A DNA stretch of 64,000 bases, taken from positions 1 through 64,000 of the forward strand of contig NZ_CP022437.1 of NCBI RefSeq assembly GCF_002224365.1. Reading direction: 5' to 3'. Both the position numbers and the translations under genes were made by a program. Origin of the DNA: Virgibacillus necropolis. Lineage in GTDB: Bacteria; Bacillota; Bacilli; Bacillales; Amphibacillaceae. Under the pieces are notes generated by a model. It saw only the letters and a program-made list of their open reading frames with translations, was not told the origin of the DNA and did not search any database. Positions 17,634-26,036 of this stretch are shown one piece after another (position 1 is the stretch's first letter; every line of letters begins with the position of its first letter).

Positions 17634-18077
17634 CCTTTCAAGCAAGTTGATATATATACCAGGGGCTACTGGCACTTCTTGATAGGATTCAAAGCCAAAA
17701 CGTTTATATAACGTTATTGCCGGAATGTTTTTTGAACCAGTGCTCACTGTGAAGCGGTTCAATTCGGTATTTTCATTTAATACAAATTCCAACAAACTAC
17801 TCGCAATCCCTTTTCGGAAATAACTAGGGTGAACAACTAACCTACAAATGTCTATTTCATTACCACTTACTTCATAGGAAAGAAACCCGACCAATGATCC
17901 TTCCCATCTGTAACCAAGAAAGGTTTCCGTGCATGCTCTAATTGATTCAGCTGTATCCTTCAGCTGAGGAATCCCATCAAATTCAATTAACTTCGCTTCC
18001 ACTTGGTATGCTAGTAGTTGAATTTTTAAAATACTTTTCATTTCCGTTTCATCATGTAAATCCAAATTACTAATCAT
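17613..18077 (-). CDS. GNAT family N-acetyltransferase
   Basis: A 154-residue GNAT protein from the ATG at 18077, which has AGGGGAA upstream; the longer frame to 18215 lacks family-like sequence at its front. The acetyl-CoA site is at VVHPSYFRKGIASSLLEFV and the C-terminal NIPAITLYKRFGFESYQEV is the usual last motif. Substrate unknown. Its last codons (EERP) and stop lie inside the shared terminator stem. Confidence 0.75.
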   Translation of the reverse strand: MISNLDLHDETEMKSILKIQLLAYQVEAKLIEFDGIPQLKDTAESIRACTETFLGYRWEGSLVGFLSYEVSGNEIDICRLVVHPSYFRKGIASSLLEFVLNENTELNRFTVSTGSKNIPAITLYKRFGFESYQEVPVAPGIYINLLERKNEERP

Positions 18078-18189
18078 ATCTTCGTTTCCCCTTGTTTTTA
18101 TAAGTTGATAGTAGAAATTGAAAGTTAAACCACTAGAAGATCTCAACCTAGAACCAGATAAAATATACAGCGACCTTCGAATGGAAATA

Positions 18190-18220
18190 GGATAGTGGCA
18201 GCGAATTGCTGCCACTATCC
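18190..18220 (-). terminator. Hairpin after the MerR gene
   Basis: A perfect 13-bp stem (18190-18202 with 18208-18220) and 5-base loop, 7 bases after the MerR stop on the minus strand. The T tract is weak (TATTTCC). Confidence 0.6.
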
Positions 18221-18226
18221 ATCATT

Positions 18227-18964
18227 TTACTTTCTGTTATCCGCATAAATGGCCATCGCGTCACGCATAAATACTGCTAATCCATCCCCATATTTATCAA
18301 TATTTTTTGTGAAACGATCATCATCTACATACATTTGGCCAAGACCTTTGAAAGCGTCCAGTGAATAGACTCCGACCTTATTCAAATAAATATACCACTC
18401 GTCAATACCTTCCTGGGCCGCGTTGGACTCAGGCTGTTGATGACGTAACGTAGCTAGCCTTTTATAAATAACATCGAATTCTACACCTAGTTCTTTTTGT
18501 TGAACTTTTGACATTTTTCCCAGCTTTTCATTTGAGTCATCTACTGCATTGTCACCCCAACGGTCACGCGCTTCCTGCTCATAAGGATTGTGGCTGAAAT
18601 CAAAGCCATCGAATTTTTCTTTTTCACTCATGGTTATTTCTCCTTTCGTGTTTTTAATTGTTTTGTTAATCATCGTAATCATGTCATCCATTCTTCGTCT
18701 TTTCTCTAGAAGCATATTTCGTTGTACCTCTAATGCCTCGTTTCGATCAAAGCCTGGGCTTTCCATGATTTCCTTAATCTTTTTCAAAGGGAAGCCGAGC
18801 TCTTTAAAAAATAAAATTTGCTGTAGGGTTGCGAGGTCATTTTTCGAATAGACTCGATACCCTGATTCCGTTGTATCGTTTGGTTTGAATAACCCTATTT
18901 CATCATAATGATGTAGTGTGCGCACACTAATCCCGACTAAATCCGCAACTTCTTTGACTTTCAA
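18227..18964 (-). CDS. mta: MerR-family regulator with TipAS domain (Mta-like)
   Basis: A 245-residue protein. Residues 1-70 are a MerR winged helix ([26 protein letters not shown]); a helical dimerisation arm follows (about 75-110); and residues 125-245 form a TipAS antibiotic-recognition domain. Bacillus Mta activates multidrug exporters and its own gene. The start is a TTG at 18964 with GGAGG 9 bases upstream. Its own promoter has the 19-base spacer expected for MerR activation. A DHA2 exporter gene sits directly upstream on the same strand and may be co-regulated by read-through. Confidence 0.82.
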   Translation of the reverse strand: MKVKEVADLVGISVRTLHHYDEIGLFKPNDTTESGYRVYSKNDLATLQQILFFKELGFPLKKIKEIMESPGFDRNEALEVQRNMLLEKRRRMDDMITMINKTIKNTKGEITMSEKEKFDGFDFSHNPYEQEARDRWGDNAVDDSNEKLGKMSKVQQKELGVEFDVIYKRLATLRHQQPESNAAQEGIDEWYIYLNKVGVYSLDAFKGLGQMYVDDDRFTKNIDKYGDGLAVFMRDAMAIYADNRK

Positions 18965-18989
18965 AGTTGATAACCTCCCTTCTTATATA

Positions 18990-19020
18990 AGATTAAGGTA
19001 TTACGTAGCGTTAGAGTCAA
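18990..19020 (-). promoter_or_regulatory. MerR-type promoter with 19-base spacer
   Basis: On the minus strand, TTGACT (19015-19020), a 19-base spacer beginning CTAACGCTACGTAA, and TAATCT (18990-18995) precede the mta-like gene. The long spacer and the TTGAC-CTAACG context are characteristic of MerR/TipA-class autoregulated promoters. Confidence 0.7.
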
Positions 19021-19048
19021 TAGTAAAAAAAATAAAACCCATTAAAAT

Positions 19049-20527
19049 CTAATGAGCTTCATTTTTTCCTTCCTCTTCTGGCTCCGCACGGTATACAAAG
19101 AAAGAAACAATCAATGCAACAATCGTAAACCCTAATGCAATTAGATACACTAATTCAACACCAGATACCATCGCTTTACTCACTGTAAATGGATCATTTG
19201 GATTAGCCGCTTTATCTAGTACGCTGTTTTTCTTCGCATTCATAATACTTATAAAAGCCGAAACTCCGATGGCGCCTGCTACAGGTTGTAATGTTGTCAT
19301 AACCGCTGTTCCATGTGGGTATAAGTGTTTTGGTAATTGATTTAGACCGTTTGTTTCGGCTGGCATCATAATCGCTGAAACCGAGACCATCAATAAAATA
19401 TAACCAACAACTATTACCCAAACGGGTGTATTAATATCCAATGTTGTCATGATAAACATGGTTCCACACAGAAGAAAACTGGCAGGAATCATTAAAGCCC
19501 TAGGGCCGACTTTATCAAATAATTTCCCCATAACAGGCGATAGTAAACCATTTAACAGGCTACCTGGCAGTAAAACTAAACCTGCTGTAGCCGCTGTCAA
19601 AGCTAATGGGCCTTGCATGTATACAGGTAAAATAATCTCAGATGCAAACATTGCCATGATAATAATAAAGAACATCATTACTCCAAGCGTATACATTGGA
19701 AATTTAAACACCCTTAGGTCAAGTAAAGGTTCTTCTAGTTTAAATTGCCTAAATGAAAAGAATAGCAACGCAATAACTCCGATTATAATGGGCATATAAG
19801 CAACAGGGCTTAAAAAGCCATCCTCACTACCTCCAGCGGAACTAAATCCGAAAACAATTCCACCAAAACCAGCTGTTGAAAATATAATCGATAGGGCATC
19901 CACTTTTGGTTTTGTAACTTCTGAAACATTAATTAGATATTTATAGGCAAAGGCGATTGAAAATATAGCAAATGGAATTACCGTTATAAAAAGGTAGCGC
20001 CATCCTAAATGTTCCACAATAATCCCTGATAAAGTCGGTCCAATTGCAGGAGCAAACATAATTACAAGACCAACTATTCCCATCACCGCACCACGCCTGC
20101 GAGGGGGATAAATTAATAGGAACGTATTAAAGATGATTGGGATTAGTAACCCTGTTCCTACAGCTTGCAAAATTCGACCAGCAAGTAACACGGAAAACGT
20201 TGGTGCAATTGAGCAAATAGCTGTTCCAATGGTAAAGACCGTCATTGTACCAAGAAACATCTGTCGTGTTGTAAACCATTGCATCAATGCGGCTGACATT
20301 GGAATAACAATACCCATGACAAGCATAAATCCAGTTGCCATCCACTGCACTGTTGTAATCGAAACACTAAACTCTTCCATTAAGGTCGTTAGTGCAATAT
20401 TTAAAAGTGTCTCATTTAAAATTGCAAAAAAGGCACCAATGATTAACGACAGCATGATAGGCATAACTTTACCGTTCGGGTCGTCCGCTAAATACTCATA
20501 TTTCTTTTCTTCTGTATCATTATTCAT
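19049..20527 (-). CDS. DHA2-type MFS multidrug exporter (EmrB/QacA family)
   Basis: A 492-residue protein with about fourteen hydrophobic segments, the DHA2 number. The helix 5 region AVGTGLLIPIIFNT and the preceding AGRILQ fit motif C and motif A-like elements of EmrB/LmrB exporters. It should expel lipophilic drugs with proton antiport. AAAGGAG precedes the ATG. Because the Mta-like gene is immediately downstream, co-expression is likely, though the regulator has its own promoter. Confidence 0.82.
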   Translation of the reverse strand: MNNDTEEKKYEYLADDPNGKVMPIMLSLIIGAFFAILNETLLNIALTTLMEEFSVSITTVQWMATGFMLVMGIVIPMSAALMQWFTTRQMFLGTMTVFTIGTAICSIAPTFSVLLAGRILQAVGTGLLIPIIFNTFLLIYPPRRRGAVMGIVGLVIMFAPAIGPTLSGIIVEHLGWRYLFITVIPFAIFSIAFAYKYLINVSEVTKPKVDALSIIFSTAGFGGIVFGFSSAGGSEDGFLSPVAYMPIIIGVIALLFFSFRQFKLEEPLLDLRVFKFPMYTLGVMMFFIIIMAMFASEIILPVYMQGPLALTAATAGLVLLPGSLLNGLLSPVMGKLFDKVGPRALMIPASFLLCGTMFIMTTLDINTPVWVIVVGYILLMVSVSAIMMPAETNGLNQLPKHLYPHGTAVMTTLQPVAGAIGVSAFISIMNAKKNSVLDKAANPNDPFTVSKAMVSGVELVYLIALGFTIVALIVSFFVYRAEPEEEGKNEAH

Positions 20528-20701
20528 GCATTAAATCTCCTTTAGTTAATCTAATTCATTCATCCATATTTTTCCCATCTAACAGTTTTATCATTATACC
20601 ATTATTTAGTATAAAAGGGCCTCCAGAAAATATGAAAAATCATTCCCACTCTAGATAAATAACCATATAGTGTAGGGAAGACTTTTCAGGAGGAATGAAT
20701 A

Positions 20702-21097
20702 GTGAATTATAATAAACGTCCTAATGATAACGAAAGACAGTTCAACTTACCAGATTTTTTCCCTGGTTTTCCAGGTGGGGGCCAACCTGGTGGGGTTCCT
20801 GGGGGAGGGCAAACTGGTTTTCCATCGCCAAGCGGAGGACAGTCAGTTGGCGCTCCTAGTACCCCGCCACCATCTTTCACCCCTACACAGCAACAATTCC
20901 AAACTTATGCTGTAGATCCGGGTGCCATTCAAGGTTGTCTTTATCGCTTCACCTATGTTTGGCTATATCGAGATTCTTTTTGGTTTTTCCCAGTGTTTGT
21001 TGGCAGACGCTCTATTTCAGGATTTAGATGGAGTGGCTACAGGTGGGTCTATTATGGAGTCGATTTAGACAGAGTTCAATCGTTTCAATGCTACTAA
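20702..21097 (+). CDS. Gly/Pro-rich protein with conserved aromatic C-terminus
   Basis: A 131-residue protein with a GTG start and an AGGAGG site 9 bases upstream. Residues 15-65 are low-complexity (Gly, Pro, Ser, Gln). From about 70 the protein is ordered: GCLYRFTYVWLYRD, then FWFFPVFVGRRSISGFRW and a final QSFQCY, rich in Tyr, Trp and Phe with two Cys. I recognise this as a recurrent hypothetical-protein layout in Bacillaceae but know no function; a surface or spore-associated role is only a guess. Neighbour: a small membrane protein 23 bases downstream, probably the same operon. Confidence 0.65.
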   Translation: MNYNKRPNDNERQFNLPDFFPGFPGGGQPGGVPGGGQTGFPSPSGGQSVGAPSTPPPSFTPTQQQFQTYAVDPGAIQGCLYRFTYVWLYRDSFWFFPVFVGRRSISGFRWSGYRWVYYGVDLDRVQSFQCY

Positions 21098-21120
21098 TAG
21101 TAAGAATGGAGGGATAGAAG

Positions 21121-21306
21121 ATGCAACATTTTGTACTGCTTTATCTAGCATGTATTCTAGCCGGTTTTGCACTAGCTAATCTTCCAACATCAGCTTTCGT
21201 TACTGCAGGAATAGCAGGATTTTTTCAGATTGTCGGCGGAATTGCGATAATTGTATTCGGATTAGTGCTGTTATATCTTGGGGTTAAAGCTCTACTTGGA
21301 AAATAA
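21121..21306 (+). CDS. Small two-helix membrane protein
   Basis: A 61-residue protein with two hydrophobic helices (about 3-20 and 28-58) joined by an LPTSAF turn, and a short basic end. Family unknown. GGAGGGATAG provides the ribosome site. It is followed by an intrinsic terminator and is probably co-transcribed with the Gly/Pro-rich gene. Confidence 0.6.
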   Translation: MQHFVLLYLACILAGFALANLPTSAFVTAGIAGFFQIVGGIAIIVFGLVLLYLGVKALLGK

Positions 21307-21313
21307 ACTCGTC

Positions 21314-21343
21314 AAAAAGAGACCATTTAGCGGTCTCTTTTTT
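21314..21343 (+). terminator. Intrinsic terminator
   Basis: An 11-bp stem (21314-21324 with 21332-21342, arm AAAAAGAGACC), 7-base loop, and T run to 21343. Confidence 0.88.
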
Positions 21344-21350
21344 GGCAGAT

Positions 21351-21430
21351 AGGAAAGTATAAAAACTTTCTCACTGCATAAGTGCAACTAAGGCCGTCGC
21401 TAAAAGGCTTGGCGACAGCCAAGTTTTCTA
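21351..21430 (+). repeat. Intergenic repeat, copy 1 (inverted partner at 35311)
   Basis: About 80 bases that match, in reverse complement, the sequence near 35311-35380. Shared blocks are GAAAGTATAAA, CTTTCT-ACTGC, TGCAACTAAGGC and TTGGCGA-AGCCAAGTTTTCT. Copy 1 has 14 extra bases after CTAAGGC. The TTGGC/GCCAA part can form a small hairpin. It lies between a terminator and the ytxJ stop. Confidence 0.7.
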
Positions 21431-21435
21431 AAACT

Positions 21436-21780
21436 TTATAATTTGTTTTCGATGGCTTCTTCAATATTTCCCTTTGTAATTTGAACATGCGATGTGTGCC
21501 AAACTATATCTTGATTACTAATCAAAAAGATCTGTGGCGACTCATGCTTTACGTTTGTATCTGTTTGGATACGATTCGATACATCCTTATTTTCAATCAC
21601 GTTGACTATATAGCAGTTAACAGATTCATCTGCCGACTTAGTAAACGAACTGTATTCTTGAGAAGCCCCCGCACTAATCGGACAGGTTGTGCTGTGTTTG
21701 AAAATAATAACGGGTTTCTGAGCAGAATGATTCCATGCTTGTTCCCAGTCTTTAAGTTTAGCGATTTCTTTAATTTGCAT
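21436..21780 (-). CDS. ytxJ: Bacillithiol-system redox protein YtxJ
   Basis: A 114-residue thioredoxin-like protein. The monothiol motif HSTTCPIS puts the active Cys at position 33, as in YtxJ, a proposed monothiol bacilliredoxin-like protein acting with bacillithiol. The later HESPQIFLI gives the cis-Pro loop. AGGAGGTAAAATA precedes the ATG. It supports a Bacillus-type low-molecular-weight thiol system in the host. Confidence 0.85.
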   Translation of the reverse strand: MQIKEIAKLKDWEQAWNHSAQKPVIIFKHSTTCPISAGASQEYSSFTKSADESVNCYIVNVIENKDVSNRIQTDTNVKHESPQIFLISNQDIVWHTSHVQITKGNIEEAIENKL

Positions 21781-21942
21781 TATTATTTTACCTCCTAAGG
21801 GTTTGTTTATTTTATCATTATCTAAATCATATACTTTTACTAATTAGTATTCAAAATAACAGTTCTTTCAATTCCTTCTACTTTGATTTATATAAATGAT
21901 TAAAAAAGCACAGCTCCCTATGAACTGCACTTTGACTATTAT

Positions 21943-22761
21943 CTATTCATTTGTAATCTCGTCCACAATCGTTTCTACTTCATTGCGAGAAATTTTCTCA
22001 CGTCCACCCTTTAAAGCTTTTAGTGTACGTTTTGCAAGTGCTAATGGAATTCTACAGAACAGCAGAATATTACGGGTTTTTATATCCTTCATGTATTCAT
22101 CCGCAAGCTGTAAGTTCTGTTCGGTATACTGAAACAAATCATTTGTAGCCCAGTCATCTGGAATAAAACTAACGCCACGTTCTTTATCTTCCTGTTGGTT
22201 ACGTAAAATGTTTACCGTTTGTAACCCCCGCCCATATGCAATGGCAAGATCGCGGTCTGTCTCTGTTCCATCATACCAGTACCATATATCCGAAAGCATG
22301 ACACCGACTAACCCTGCAACATAATATGTGTAGTCGTCCAAGTCTTCCTTGCTTTTTATTTGCCAGTCTCTTTCAACCCATTTAGCCATTCCAGCTGCCA
22401 TAATACTTGTTGAGTCCATAATTTTACCTACAATTTCTTCAGGACAAAACGCAATCCAGTCACCAAGTCGTTTGGTCACTTCAGGTAATAGACTTTTATA
22501 TGGGGCGATAAGTTCAAGATATGCATTATTATCAAATTCACTTTTTAAAAGATTACTAATTGTTTGCAACAAATGCTGTTTCGTTTCAGGTTTCAACATT
22601 TCATGATCTTCTATTTCATCAATTGCTCGCATACATAAATACGCAGAACCTACCGTCTCTTTTAAATTAGGCTTTAAAAGACTAATTGGTATGTAAAATG
22701 TTCTACTTGTAAGCTTTAATATGTGCATTGCTTCTTTATGCAGATTTGTTCCGTTTCTCAA
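21943..22761 (-). CDS. Squalene/phytoene synthase family protein
   Basis: A 272-residue all-helical prenyl-transferring enzyme. The first Asp-rich motif is intact (RAIDEIED, Asp48 and Asp52). The second is NILRNQQEDKERG, with Asn188 where most head-to-head synthases have Asp, and Asp192 retained; related Bacillus proteins commonly show this variation. It would use farnesyl or geranylgeranyl diphosphate. Bacillus YisP of similar length acts as a farnesyl diphosphate phosphatase, so true squalene synthesis is not assured. No desaturase gene is nearby. GGAGGATAACAAG precedes a possible non-optimal start. Confidence 0.78.
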   Translation of the reverse strand: MRNGTNLHKEAMHILKLTSRTFYIPISLLKPNLKETVGSAYLCMRAIDEIEDHEMLKPETKQHLLQTISNLLKSEFDNNAYLELIAPYKSLLPEVTKRLGDWIAFCPEEIVGKIMDSTSIMAAGMAKWVERDWQIKSKEDLDDYTYYVAGLVGVMLSDIWYWYDGTETDRDLAIAYGRGLQTVNILRNQQEDKERGVSFIPDDWATNDLFQYTEQNLQLADEYMKDIKTRNILLFCRIPLALAKRTLKALKGGREKISRNEVETIVDEITNE

Positions 22762-22845
22762 CTTGTTATCCTCCTTCGTATACTACGAGGTATAGATAAG
22801 TATAACAAAAAATGCAATTAATTTATATCTACAATGTAATAATCT

Positions 22846-24393
22846 CTATTTTTTAGCTTTTAGTTTTGTCTGTTCTCTTTCCCACGCGATCCTTTGTTCG
22901 AGCGCCATCGTCTTCGCTATTTTCGGAGCCAACCAAAGAGGTGGCAATAAAAGTAGTGACACTGGAACCGCTGTTATAACGATAGAGTTTTGGATTGATG
23001 TAATACTATCCTCACCAATCGTAAGTATCATTATTGTAGTTAGACCAAATATCAATGCCCAGAAAACCCGTAACCACCGTTGTGGATGATCATTTCCTGT
23101 TAGGCTGGCTGCAACTGTATATGACATCGTATCTGTTGTTGTTGCGACAAAAATGACTGAAACGAATAAAAATGCTACTGCTATGATTACACCAAATGGA
23201 AGTTGATCCATAATCGCCATAACTGCGGCTGGCATTCCAGCTTCGCTTAGTGCAGTTGAAATAGAACCGGGATTTTCCATTTCAAAAAATACACCAGTAC
23301 CCCCAACAATCGCAAACCAGAAGTTACTAACTAACGGGGCTACAATTGATACGGCAATAATCAGCTCTTTAATCGTTCTCCCGCGGGAAATTCTACTTAT
23401 AAAGATGATTAGCATTGGGGCATAGCCGATAAACCATCCCCAGAAGAATATAGTCCACGATCCAAGCCATGCACTATCGCCACGATATAAAGTCATCGTG
23501 AAGAAGTTTTGTAAACGGAAACCTGTACCACCAAGAAACGCATCCAAAATAAAGAGGGTTGGTCCTATAATAAGTAAGACAACAGCTAGTAGCATAGTGA
23601 ATCCGATATTTATACGACTTAAGAAAAGAATCCCTCTGTCTACCCCTGTGGCAGCAGAAATTGCAGCAATTGTAACAAGTACAAGTATAACAATAATGCT
23701 GACTGTTATTGTATTAGGAATGCCAAATAAATAATTAAGCCCATAAGATATTTGTAATCCAAGGAAACCAAGTGGCCCTAATGTACCGGCTACAGTTGCT
23801 ACAATAGAAACAATGTCAGCTGCGGAACCTAGCACACTTTTTTTGAATATTTTTTCACCAAAAATTGGATAGAGTAATGCCCGTGGACGTAACGGATACC
23901 CTTTACTATAATGAACATACATCATCACGATCGTAGCAAGAGTGCCTAAAATCGCCCATGCTAGAAAACCCCAGTGCAAAAACGCTTGTGCAAATGCCGC
24001 TGGAACATTCCCTGACTCACCGCCAAACAATGGGGGAGTATCCATATAATGATACATTGGTTCAGCTGCTGCCCAAAAAACACCACCGCTTGCTAGCAAT
24101 GTACAAAGAATCATAGCAACCCATTTATAATAACTGTATTTAGGTTCTTCCTGATTACCTAAACGAACCTTACCATACTTCGAAAATGCTAAGCCTAATC
24201 CAATGATAAAATTTCCAAGTAATAATAATTGCCAAAACGCTCCAAATAAATCAGCTGATAAACCAAATAGTTTTGTAATTGCATCATCAACCATAGCACT
24301 ATTGATAAATGACAAAATAATAAATAAAATTAAAAGTCCACCGCTTATTATAAATACTGTCCAGTCTAATTTATACTTCTTTTCATCCGGCAC
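22846..24393 (-). CDS. BCCT-family osmolyte transporter
   Basis: A 515-residue carrier with twelve hydrophobic segments, of the betaine/carnitine/choline family (OpuD/BetP type). The segment GGVFWAAAEPMYHY and the Trp-rich GSWTIFFWGWFIGYAPM (helix 8) form the aromatic quaternary-amine site. I place the start at GTG 24393 because TTAGGAGG (24401-24408) lies 7 bases before it; the frame extends 15 more codons without a ribosome site. Substrate is probably glycine betaine, choline or carnitine, in keeping with a salt-tolerant host. Confidence 0.88.
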   Translation of the reverse strand: MPDEKKYKLDWTVFIISGGLLILFIILSFINSAMVDDAITKLFGLSADLFGAFWQLLLLGNFIIGLGLAFSKYGKVRLGNQEEPKYSYYKWVAMILCTLLASGGVFWAAAEPMYHYMDTPPLFGGESGNVPAAFAQAFLHWGFLAWAILGTLATIVMMYVHYSKGYPLRPRALLYPIFGEKIFKKSVLGSAADIVSIVATVAGTLGPLGFLGLQISYGLNYLFGIPNTITVSIIVILVLVTIAAISAATGVDRGILFLSRINIGFTMLLAVVLLIIGPTLFILDAFLGGTGFRLQNFFTMTLYRGDSAWLGSWTIFFWGWFIGYAPMLIIFISRISRGRTIKELIIAVSIVAPLVSNFWFAIVGGTGVFFEMENPGSISTALSEAGMPAAVMAIMDQLPFGVIIAVAFLFVSVIFVATTTDTMSYTVAASLTGNDHPQRWLRVFWALIFGLTTIMILTIGEDSITSIQNSIVITAVPVSLLLLPPLWLAPKIAKTMALEQRIAWEREQTKLKAKK

Positions 24394-24623
24394 CTTTTGC
24401 CTCCTAATTAATTTAAAGCAAGTGTCAATGAAAGTCATTCGTAGAAGTTACACTAACTATGACCAGAATTCCATCAGCTTGCTCGTTTCATTTACATAAC
24501 TTTTTATTATAGAGATGATCCAATCCTACGTCAATTATTTACCAGACCACATTACGATTCTGAAGACTTCTGCTCTATTATATTTTCCACATACCGCTTG
24601 TTATATGCGAAAATTTTTACTAA

Positions 24624-24657
24624 CAAAAAAAGCTATCCAACATAGTTAGATAACTTT
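24624..24657 (-). terminator. Terminator after the RsbR paralogue
   Basis: On the minus strand, stem AAAGTTATC/GATAGCTTT (24649-24657 with 24630-24638, one G-T pair) followed by seven T. Confidence 0.75.
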
Positions 24658-24677
24658 TCACCTTGAACTTATTTAAT

Positions 24678-25502
24678 TTAATTTTCCTTAGTCATATAGT
24701 TAGATAGAGCTTGCTGCATCGTACTAAATGTTTTCACTTCTGAAAAATTAATACCTAACGTTACCATTGTTTGCGCAACCTCTGGGCGGATACCAACCAA
24801 AACAGCTTGTACCCCAACCAATTCAAGTGATTGAATGATTTTAAATATATAATTTGCCACCAACGTGTCCACAACTGCCACACCAGAAAGGTCAATAAAT
24901 AAATGAGTTAAATCCTGTTTAGCGGATTCTCGCAATGCTGTTTGCAATAAAACATCAGCTCGATCTGTATCAATTCCACCTATTATTGGCAAAACAGCCA
25001 TTCCCCCAAGTATTGGAACAACAGGAGCAGATAAGACTAAGAAGTTTTCCTGTGCTTGATCTAATACCTCTTTGTATGATTTAACATAGGCTGTACTGTA
25101 GGCATAAACTGCTTGATCAAGAAGTGGATCAATTTTACGAGCCACTTCAAAAATAGTTTCTATCGATACTTTATTTGCGAAAACGATTTCTTCTATATTT
25201 CTCCATAATATTTGACGTATGTTTGAGGTGCTTTTTAGTGATTCATCTAAGGCAACGCCATAATTTATTGCTTGTTCACCAGTCATTACTCCCCATTTAA
25301 TAATTCGGTCTGTAACGGTTTTCGTATCTTGTCTAAATGAATCAGCTATTATTTGAATAATCTCCGCACGAATTTCAAGTGCTTTTTCTGTATCATTGTC
25401 ACGGTTTTCAGCCATTTCACGTGAAATTTCATATTTCCTTTCTTCCATTTTAATGCCTAACAACTTTGTTTCTTCAATTATAGATTGACTCTTTAACGGC
25501 AT
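24678..25502 (-). CDS. RsbR-type stressosome co-antagonist
   Basis: A 274-residue protein. Residues 1-155 form a non-haem-globin-type helical sensor domain as in RsbR paralogues; residues 160-270 are a STAS domain. Thr179 (GGIDTDRA) and Thr213 (VVDTLVANY) match the two phosphorylated threonines of RsbRA (Thr171 and Thr205). It should join RsbS and the RsbT kinase in the cytoplasmic stressosome that controls SigB. The other rsb genes are not in this window, as is normal for stand-alone paralogues such as RsbRC/RsbRD. Confidence 0.85.
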   Translation of the reverse strand: MPLKSQSIIEETKLLGIKMEERKYEISREMAENRDNDTEKALEIRAEIIQIIADSFRQDTKTVTDRIIKWGVMTGEQAINYGVALDESLKSTSNIRQILWRNIEEIVFANKVSIETIFEVARKIDPLLDQAVYAYSTAYVKSYKEVLDQAQENFLVLSAPVVPILGGMAVLPIIGGIDTDRADVLLQTALRESAKQDLTHLFIDLSGVAVVDTLVANYIFKIIQSLELVGVQAVLVGIRPEVAQTMVTLGINFSEVKTFSTMQQALSNYMTKEN

Positions 25503-25658
25503 AACGACGCCACCTTAGCTTTTTAAAATATAATTCTTCTTATATATATTATACTACATATAAAAATTTTTTGACTACTTTGATATTGCCCCTAGCACCT
25601 TACAAAAGATTAATTTTCATATATACTAACCAATAAGAAGAAATAAGTTTAAACTTTA

Positions 25659-26013
25659 GGCTGTTTTCGTACGCATTGTTGCTTTTTCATCTTCATAGTT
25701 TATATAAATTGCGACCTAATAGGCTCTCTGGAAATACAATGCGAAGTGACTGCTGGCTGCCTGTGTGATGTAAACAATAAAATAAATTAAAATTGTTAAG
25801 CTCAACCCTAGTGAAGGAAATCCACGTAGACTCCTGCTTAGAAAGCGAAGACGATGAGACCCCACAGTGAGCGGTTTTCTCACGAGGAGGCTCATCGCGA
25901 GCCCGCGGAAAGCGAAGTGGATTTCCGGAACGGTTGTCCAATCATCAAACATAGTACTTACGTCGCATTTTATATTCATTCTCTCAACAGCAACATTCTT
26001 TACGAAAATAGCC
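25659..26013. mobile_element. MITE-like element 1 with 8-bp target duplication
   Basis: A 355-base non-coding element. Its ends are imperfect inverted repeats of about 60 bases, starting GGCTGTTTTCGTA on the left and GGCTATTTTCGTA on the right (reverse complement). It is flanked by a perfect direct repeat AAACTTTA (25651-25658 and 26014-26021). The middle is GC-rich and structured (GACTCCTGC, GAGACCCCACAGTG, CACGAGGAGGCTCA, CGGAAAGCGAAGTGG), a sequence type common between genes in Bacillaceae. It encodes no transposase, so it would move in trans. ORFs within it are taken as spurious. Confidence 0.85.
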
Positions 26014-26036
26014 AAACTTTAAAAGGTGGTATTTAA

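Noticed and set aside
25693-26015. ORFs of 82 and 99 residues on the minus strand (and 60 on plus) within the first MITE-like element.
   Set aside because: They lie entirely in the repeat, lack ribosome sites and arise from its structured GC-rich core.
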